Below are positions 57,591-64,000 of a DNA stretch of 64,000 nucleotides, one piece after another; position 1 is the first letter of the stretch; the number at the start of each line of letters is the position of its first letter. Both the position numbers and the translations under genes were made by a program. The DNA is taken from NCBI GenBank assembly GCA_051453625.1, contig JBOZIK010000001.1, positions 106,006,018 through 106,070,017 on the forward strand. The letters run 5' to 3'. Under the pieces are notes generated by a model. It made no database searches, was not told the origin of the DNA, and saw only the letters and a program-made list of their open reading frames with translations. Source of the stretch: Welwitschia mirabilis (Eukaryota; Gnetophyta; Gnetopsida; Welwitschiales).

Positions 57591-60000
57591 ATGGGAGCAC
57601 AAATTTTAAATCGAAGGTTTCGTGCTCCTGCTCAGATGCAATATTTTCTTCATCGTCTACATGTGCGAATGCGATTGGAGACACAGACCATGACAAGTCA
57701 TCAATTGGAAAGAAAAGATGAAAGAGGGAAGGAATATCAAGCACCAGGCAGCACTGAGGTGGTCACATCGGCATTCAAGACAGTAAAATGCCCAAGGTGA
57801 AACTGCCGTTCCTGAATGTCCAGGGACCCTCTTCAAATCCAACTCTTTTGTTCTAAAAGGTGTAAGCATGCATTCAAAGCTTACGCATTTCAATGGATGC
57901 TTGAAAGCTTAGTTCCACTGGAATTCATGCAAGAAAAGCTACAGATGATAGATTAGAAGGTGTGCCTGAGAGGCATCATATGAACTTATCAAAACATTTA
58001 TCAAGGGTAGGATTCATTTGAAGGAATATGACAGTGCGTTGAGGTATTCCTGGACTAACCGCAACTCAATAATTATAGTAACAGGCATGCTCGATTCACT
58101 ATTACATGGGACTCATCAGTCATCACTGTATGAAAAATAGAAAATTCAGTCACAACAATGTTTTCCTCTTTTTCTATGTCTCTTTAATGATCTTCGAATG
58201 AAAATCTTTGTCCCATTCAAAAATACAGGCCCCTTTTCGTTGGCTTTTATTTGAAATTCTCCAAAGATGTAGAAAAGAAAGTCTTACTCTCACCGTATGT
58301 TGCTACACGCTAGATTTGTGCAAGCATTCCATAAGAGAATATGCGCTGTCCAATAGTGAGTCTAGAGCCTTCGTTGAAGTTCTTAAAGCTATTGCATGTT
58401 TCAAAAGCCTTAGTGAATTTCATGGATGTGTGGTTCTAAGAACATTGTGTAATAGAAATGGTGCATCCTTAGGATGACGTTTGAATGTATTAGCATTCAT
58501 AGCAGATTGACAAGCTTGAACATTATGTGCTTTCTCTTGGTTTCCGGAGAAAAAGGAGACTGGCTAGCAGTAGCAATAGAAGCAAAGGTAGTGTGTAGTT
58601 GTAGCTCGCTCATACACCTTGTGATGAAGAAGCGATGAAGGCTGTAGACTACACAACTTGAAGACTCACAGAACTTTATAGGAATTAACATAAAAAAGAT
58701 GGTAAGGCAACAGTAGTAGTATTAGGTAAGCATCTCCAAGGATGCATACGTTGAGGCCATGAAGGATAAAATTAAGTGCATAAATCCTGAGAGTAAGAGT
58801 CTTGAATGTAGGCTTGCCAACACGAAGACCCTTGTGGAGGTTCTGTGTATAGGCCATTTGTGCAATCTATGAGTTGGGTATCAGTCATTGCATAGCTCTA
58901 GAGGATTCTTTCTACTTCACAATGCTCCTCTTCATAGGTGCACAGTGGAATATGCAAATTGAGAAAATGCAAGGATGTTACAGTTCACCAAAGCACTCAC
59001 CATTTTGCTTTTGGCCTTTCCTAAGCCTTCTGAGTGGATGCCTCCACTCTTAAACCAGCTTCTTATCCTTCTTATATGTTGCCTGATAAACTACTATTTA
59101 GATAATAAGGTCATGTAGTACTGTCAAGCAGCATCTAGACTGTGACACGGTTCCTCCTCAAAATTGAATGCCTCTCTCTTAACTTTCTTCTTCTTCTTCT
59201 TCTTCTTCTTCTTCTTCTTCTTCTTTTTTTGATTAAGTTAGGCATTATGTTCTAAGGCTTTCCACCAAATATCGACAACTATAATGCCCCCATCATCTTT
59301 GATGTCTACACTATGAAAAATGATTCGCTCTAAAATCCCATGCCTAGAGGGTGGGGGGTTCCTCATGGATAGAGCATGCTAGCCATCCAATCATGTGTTT
59401 TTATGACTAAGTATTATCGTATGGAAGCATAATTATTGTTAGGTCCTTAAAAGGAGTACGTTATACATCTCAGAGCCATCACATGCCTCAAATGTAGAAG
59501 CGAATTGTTACATGCAAGCACATCGCTTTCTTAGCAAAAGGTAGAACCAAGTAGTTGCTGTGTGCATAATTCGTGGCATTACTCTCTGGCTCTTAGTATT
59601 CTTCCCAGAGGGGTTAGCGAGTTATGACGTGGCATTAGCATCTGATCTCTTCTACATTACTGATATGGCCTCTTCTCTCCTAGGTAAAACAACTAAGTCA
59701 CTCTAAAAAATAGGTAGTAGGTCTTGAGTGTTTAGCATTCTAGCATCTGCATTTGCCTATTCTCAAGCTTTTACTATTATACCTCTTAAGTAGACTTCTA
59801 TGTCAAACCTTTTATCTATAACATCAAGTTAAAAAAAAGGCACTTTCAAGAAATTACTTAATTCTAGTATATGATGGAACATTTTTAAAAGTAAAGAACA
59901 AGAATACTAGAATGGTAAAATAGGGAATGAAGATTCATTTTACCTATGTAGTGCTACTAATTCAACTAGCACACATTGTTAACTTCTTAGGTTTTGATGT
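57591..60000. other. Unrecognised, less A+T-rich internal segment
   Basis: Composition changes from about 57240: more G+C, several CpG sites and balanced codon-like sequence. Open stretches on both strands include 58208-58477 (+, MSHSKIQAPFRWLLFEIL), 58497-58691 (-) and 58666-58857 (-, MAYTQNLHKGLRVGKPTFKT). None has a motif that I know. It lies where the 5' internal part of a - strand H element should carry gag, but no gag motif is seen. It could be captured host sequence or a younger insert. A GGGGTGGGGGG-like G run sits near 59350. Confidence 0.4.
59184..59230. repeat. (TTC)n microsatellite
   Basis: About 14 TTC units followed by a T run. Confidence 0.95.
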
Positions 60001-60019
60001 TAAAGGTTATTACAACTTT

Positions 60020-60156
60020 AACAATAATTATGTTAGCCAAGTTACAACCTAGGCTCTAACGTTGAAATGTGAAATAGTTCTCCTAGTGAAATCTCAACCT
60101 GAGTTCTTCACAATGACTATGCCTAGTGAAATCTTAACCTAAGCTCTGACATCAAA
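60020..60156 (-). promoter_or_regulatory. Primer binding site region of LTR H3, with tandem copies
   Basis: On the - strand TTTGATGTCAGAGCTTAGG directly follows the LTR end, matching TTTGGTATCAGAGCTTAGG with two transitions. Related units follow at about 60095-60110 (AACTCAGGTTGAGATTTCAC) and about 60045-60065 (AACGTTAGAGCCTAGGTTG). Three PBS-like units in 140 bases. Confidence 0.65.
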
Positions 60157-61925
60157 TGAAATGTCTTAGAACATTTAACCCAAAACTATGAGCTTATACT
60201 TTCACAAATGCTTTTATTAAATATTTTAGCCAACTATTCTTAAAAGAATCTGTATGTATGCAAATAAAATACATCCTTAAATATTTTTTTAAAGTAAAGA
60301 AAGATAAATAACTCACATAATGTTTAAATAGAAAATAAAATGAACTCTTCTTTAATAGGATAGCACAAGTATCATATCTCAAAAGTCAACCATAAAATAT
60401 AATAGATTACAAGTTACAAGGATGAACAAATCAGTCTGTTTTTATAATTTCTCATGCACAAGCTAGAAAAATCAACATTTCAAATGCCCTCCTTGGTAAG
60501 ACAGATTAGCATTTTCTATGATCCACTCAACCACCTGTTAAACACAAATAACATCATGTGAGAACTGTAACCTTCACAGTTTTAAGTATGGTCCATGACA
60601 AGGTCTTAGACAAGGGGTTTTCCAAGCTTAAAAATGGATCCACAAGTAAATCGAATGACCAAAATCTCATACAAATTACCATAATCTGGATACACATTTT
60701 CAAATCTTAGTAATCCAAGAATATACAATGATAGAATTCTTTGTGAGAGGGGTGTCAAAAATATTCATTTATCTAGAGGTTCATTCCTATGACTAATAGG
60801 AACCCTTCAGATGGGATAAACCCTCTAAAGGCATAAAGACATCATGTCATGCATAACTAGATAGGTCACAAACATTACCCTGATCACTCTAATAGCTCAC
60901 TCTCATGGTTAGTGGGATTCCCTCAGGTGGCCTAGACCCTGAGATTACATAATTTAGTCATTTTATAATTTTTAAGCATAGAATTATATTCATGGCTAAG
61001 TTAATACATGCATAAAAGAGACTTACAAGAACAAGTAAGAAAAATTCATGAAACATGTAAAAGATGTAAGAATTAATTAGAACATACAAGAAACAAAAGA
61101 GAAGAACCATATAAGAAAGTAATCAAAGACCATAACCATAACATGAAATTAATCGAATAACTATAAATTATGCAAGAAATAAATCGAAGAATCATAAGCC
61201 ATACAATAAAGAATTTAAAGAATCAAAAATCATACAAGAAAGGAATCGAAGAACCATAAGCCATACAAGAGTGAAATAAAAGAACATAAAAACCATACAA
61301 GAAATAGATTAAGCCATAAAATCATACTCAACTTAAAACAAAGATTCAAGAAACCCTTAAGATTCTAAAAATCAAAGGTTTGAAGGCTTATCCAAGCTTC
61401 AAGATTCAGTAGTGAAGTCTTCTCCAAAATCGAAAGTGAGGGGAAACAAGAAGGGTGGTCTTATTTATAACTGAGGTTTGGTGAAATGCAAAGGATCATA
61501 AGAATATGAAGACAAAACATGGTAAATATTTAGTAACCATTCTTATTCCATTCCTTGTCAGGCCACTAGGTGCATTTGTATCTCAACAATAAATAATAAT
61601 GCTCCTCATAAAATTTTTACAACAAGACAAAATTTTCAAAACTATATTTAAACTATTATTAAGATAAAAGTGCAATAGTTACAGAATTTTAATCACAAAA
61701 ATCATAATTAAATCATAAAATTTTCAACAAGGATAATATTATAACTACTACATAATGTGAGGTATTATTGTATAAAATTTTACAATAAAAATTACACTAC
61801 TATAAATCTTAAAATAAATACATGCAATAATTTGACTAGCTTGAGAATCTATAACAACATAATTTATTGTAGTTAAACTTTTAGGGTAAGTTTTTGAACC
61901 TTAAAAGTCTATACATGACATTATG
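60157..61925 (-). repeat. LTR H3
   Basis: About 1.77 kb. It aligns with H1 and H2 from TGAAATGTCTTAGAACATTT to ACATGACATTATG, followed to the right by CCTTAAGAGG, the reverse of a purine tract. It contains the short-repeat block at 61075-61330. An open stretch at 60194-60382 (-) is LTR sequence. Confidence 0.8.
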
Positions 61926-64000
61926 CCATCCTTAAGAGGTTTTATCCTTGAAACTTGAGCTATAATGCATATATTTTCTCCTAATCATTTTATTTTCAAA
62001 GTTGAATTTACCTTCCTTTAATGCCATAAAAATTGTTGAAAATGTTGTCTAAAGGCTTGCTAATTAATAACCATGATAATACTAATCATCTCTAGTATCT
62101 AGAACGATCAAGCCTCTAGAAATTATCTTCCTCCTCTACCCTTCACTTGATTTCATGGTGTATGCTCTAAAAATTATATTATGTATATTAACTTTAAAAT
62201 TTACCAAAATCTTTTACTATACATGAACTTCAATCTTCCCCATTTTTAAGGTCATAATGCTTACTTGATTATGGAAATAATTAGTTTTCCAAGGAACTTC
62301 TAAGAACATAGTTGAATATACTTATAGATGGTTAAAGACCCTTTAATTTCATAAGCTAAAATATCTCAATGACTTTCGTGCTTCAACTAAAATCAAAATA
62401 AACTTAAACTATTAAATCTAAATTATCAAATCTAGTATTGTAACATAATAATCCTTGAATCCAAGTCATAATACTTATCTCTAAAGATGTTTATGTACAA
62501 ATACCTCAAGTCTAAACTCATAAATTGTAAGTCTCTTCCACTTTATACTCATTTGTTATGAGATTTATTCAACATTTCTATTTATATTATCTTAGCTAGA
62601 TTTCTGCTTTAAGCCCAGAATAAAATTGTGATATGAAAGAAAGCTTACTAACATATCTATCTATTTGTGATAAAGAAAAAGTAATAAGATATTAAAGTGA
62701 GTGGATATTTAAATTTGTTATGAAGATAACTAGATAAGGAACTATAGAAATCTAGGATTCTGAAATAATTATGCCTTAAAAGAAATCTAGAATTTAAAAG
62801 TTTCTTTCAAACATAATTAGGAACTAAACATTGAAAAGAATAATTCTATTTCTTTATACAAAATTGTGCTATATGAAATAGATCTAAATAAAAGACATCA
62901 CAATCATTAATGATATTCCTAATTCTTATTTGCATGGATCATAGAACATCAAATACTACAATTTAAATGGCCTTACATTATGATTTTCATCAAGAATATT
63001 TTGAATCTTTAGGAGTAAATATTCATGAAAGAATTTAAATAATTCAATCATCTCATACAACTCAATCCTTCCTTGAAGCTTTATCTCAACTGTAAGTCAT
63101 TCAACATTAAAAAGGTCTTTCTTAGATATACTGTTTTATTAGGGTAATCATAGACTCTCATTTCTACATTTTTCTATCCTTAAGATCAATGGAGGAATAC
63201 TTTTCAACAAGTTGGATACCTCACTGGTTTTTCAAATACCTATTAATATACCTATATACATATCCAACAAAGCACTCTTATATTATGTTCTTATAGAATG
63301 TGGTTTTGCTTATAATAAAAAGTAAGTTGAATGATAGATTAGAGTAGATGTAAACATCAAATATTTATTAAGAAAAGAATTTTAAAAAGCTAAAAATTAA
63401 TTTATATAATTTATTATAATTATATATATAACGTAATATATATATGAGGTATATTAATCTAAGCTCTTTTGTTCTTAATTTGAATTAAGTCTCATTCTAT
63501 TTGTTTTTAATGCCTACAAGATTCCATGTTCCCAAAGAAATCATATCATTATGAGCGGAACCCACCACCATTACAATATAACAAAACTATATTAAGATAA
63601 CTTATCAAATATTTTGTGTGCATTAAAAGGACGAATCTTCCACTGAATATTACTGTGCATCACCAAAATTCTCTCCCCAGACTTAAAATTCATAGGACTA
63701 AAGTTTATAACTCCTAATGGTTTCCTTTAAAATGACAACAAAGTAAGAATCACAATATATCAGATGTATATATCATTTATGAAACTATTCTTTGGAGTTT
63801 TCCAAGATACTTACACTTGGTTTGAAAGGCATGATGTTCTTAGTGATAAGTTCGAGGACACCCTTCAAGTCTCCTAATCATCATATAGTTATCTTGGTAC
63901 TTATAATCACGTGCCCTCACTACTGATCCAACAAATAGTTAAGTAGAACTTGAGATGCCAAATCAAGCTTAAGAGATAAAATGGAATGGAAGCACAAATC
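61926..64000 (-). other. Internal 3' region of the H element, copy 2 (runs off the window)
   Basis: Colinear with 55426-57590 to the last base of the window, and more decayed: CpG and C-containing words of copy 1 are often TG/CA or T here (CTCTCCCGAGACTTAAAATC becomes CTCTCCCCAGACTTAAAATT). No gene readable. Confidence 0.7.

Larger units (their letters stand above)
49431..64000 (-). mobile_element. H complex: three related LTRs alternating with internal sequence
   Basis: LTRs at 49431-51056, 53708-55425 and 60157-61925 share the same left edge (TGAAAC/T...TAACC(C)AAAACTATGAGCTTA on the + strand). On the - strand each ends ...GTTTCA, and the latter two are followed by a decayed TTTGGTATCAGAGC-type primer site. 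Right of H2 and H3 is the same internal 3' region (55426-57590 and 61926-64000) with a purine tract. The simplest reading is elements sharing LTRs (LTR-int-LTR-int-LTR), as left by unequal recombination. The lineage is likely chromoviral, by primer site and tract only. Confidence 0.65.

Noticed and set aside
1-64000. tRNA or rRNA genes
   Set aside because: No cloverleaf with the GGTTCGAATCC-type T arm, and no conserved rRNA words were seen on either strand. The tRNA-like matches found are retrotransposon primer binding sites.

Overview
This window looks like a heterochromatic, intergenic stretch of a large plant nuclear genome. It is very rich in A+T (roughly three quarters by eye). It holds no host gene, tRNA, rRNA or CRISPR array that I can recognise. 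Almost everything I can identify is the wreckage of retrotransposons inserted into one another: Ty3/gypsy elements (Athila/Tat-type and chromovirus-type), Ty1/copia elements and non-LTR LINEs. Reading frames are full of stops and frameshifts, so coding calls are pseudogenes recognised by ordered motif remnants. Six runs of N mark assembly gaps. The low GC and mainly C-to-T / G-to-A decay fit long-term deamination of methylated cytosine. Low-GC plants such as Welwitschia would match, but the species cannot be read from the sequence.

Layout. 1-4351: 3' part of an Athila/Tat-type gypsy element (element A, + strand), with a duplicated integrase end, a non-coding tail and a 3' LTR. 4352-6900: integrase and 3' LTR of a chromovirus (E, +). 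6910-14703: a copia element (D, - strand) with both LTRs; a 5'-truncated LINE (8407-10904, - strand) splits its reverse transcriptase. 14704-15485: unassigned, copia-leader-like. 15486-33490: a second copia element (F, -), itself split by a full-length Athila/Tat-type element (B, +, 17289-30528) that keeps both LTRs, a decayed tRNA-Asp-type primer binding site, gag, protease, RT, RNase H, integrase and a further ORF remnant after pol.

33491-45770: a + strand copia element (G1) split inside its pol by a chromovirus (C, +, 33924-44312). Element C carries a LINE-like 3' end just after its 5' LTR and a 1.7 kb degenerate tandem array (unit about 101 bp, then 91 bp) ahead of gag. About 46300-49015: a further + strand copia pol (G2). 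49022-49430: a fragment of the element A/B LTR family. 49431-64000: a - strand complex in which three related LTRs (H1, H2, H3) alternate with internal sequence. Two of these LTRs keep decayed initiator-Met-type primer binding sites. The internal segment at about 57240-59700 is less A+T-rich than its surroundings and is not recognised.

Within each element the domains follow the standard order for their family. No domain is intact enough to be active. The most useful signals here are structural: nesting order, shared-LTR complexes, tandem arrays inside elements, and a decay signature visible at a primer binding site. I found no convincing new biological system; the best candidates for a second look are the tandem array in C, the post-pol ORF of B, and the less-decayed segment at 57-60 kb.
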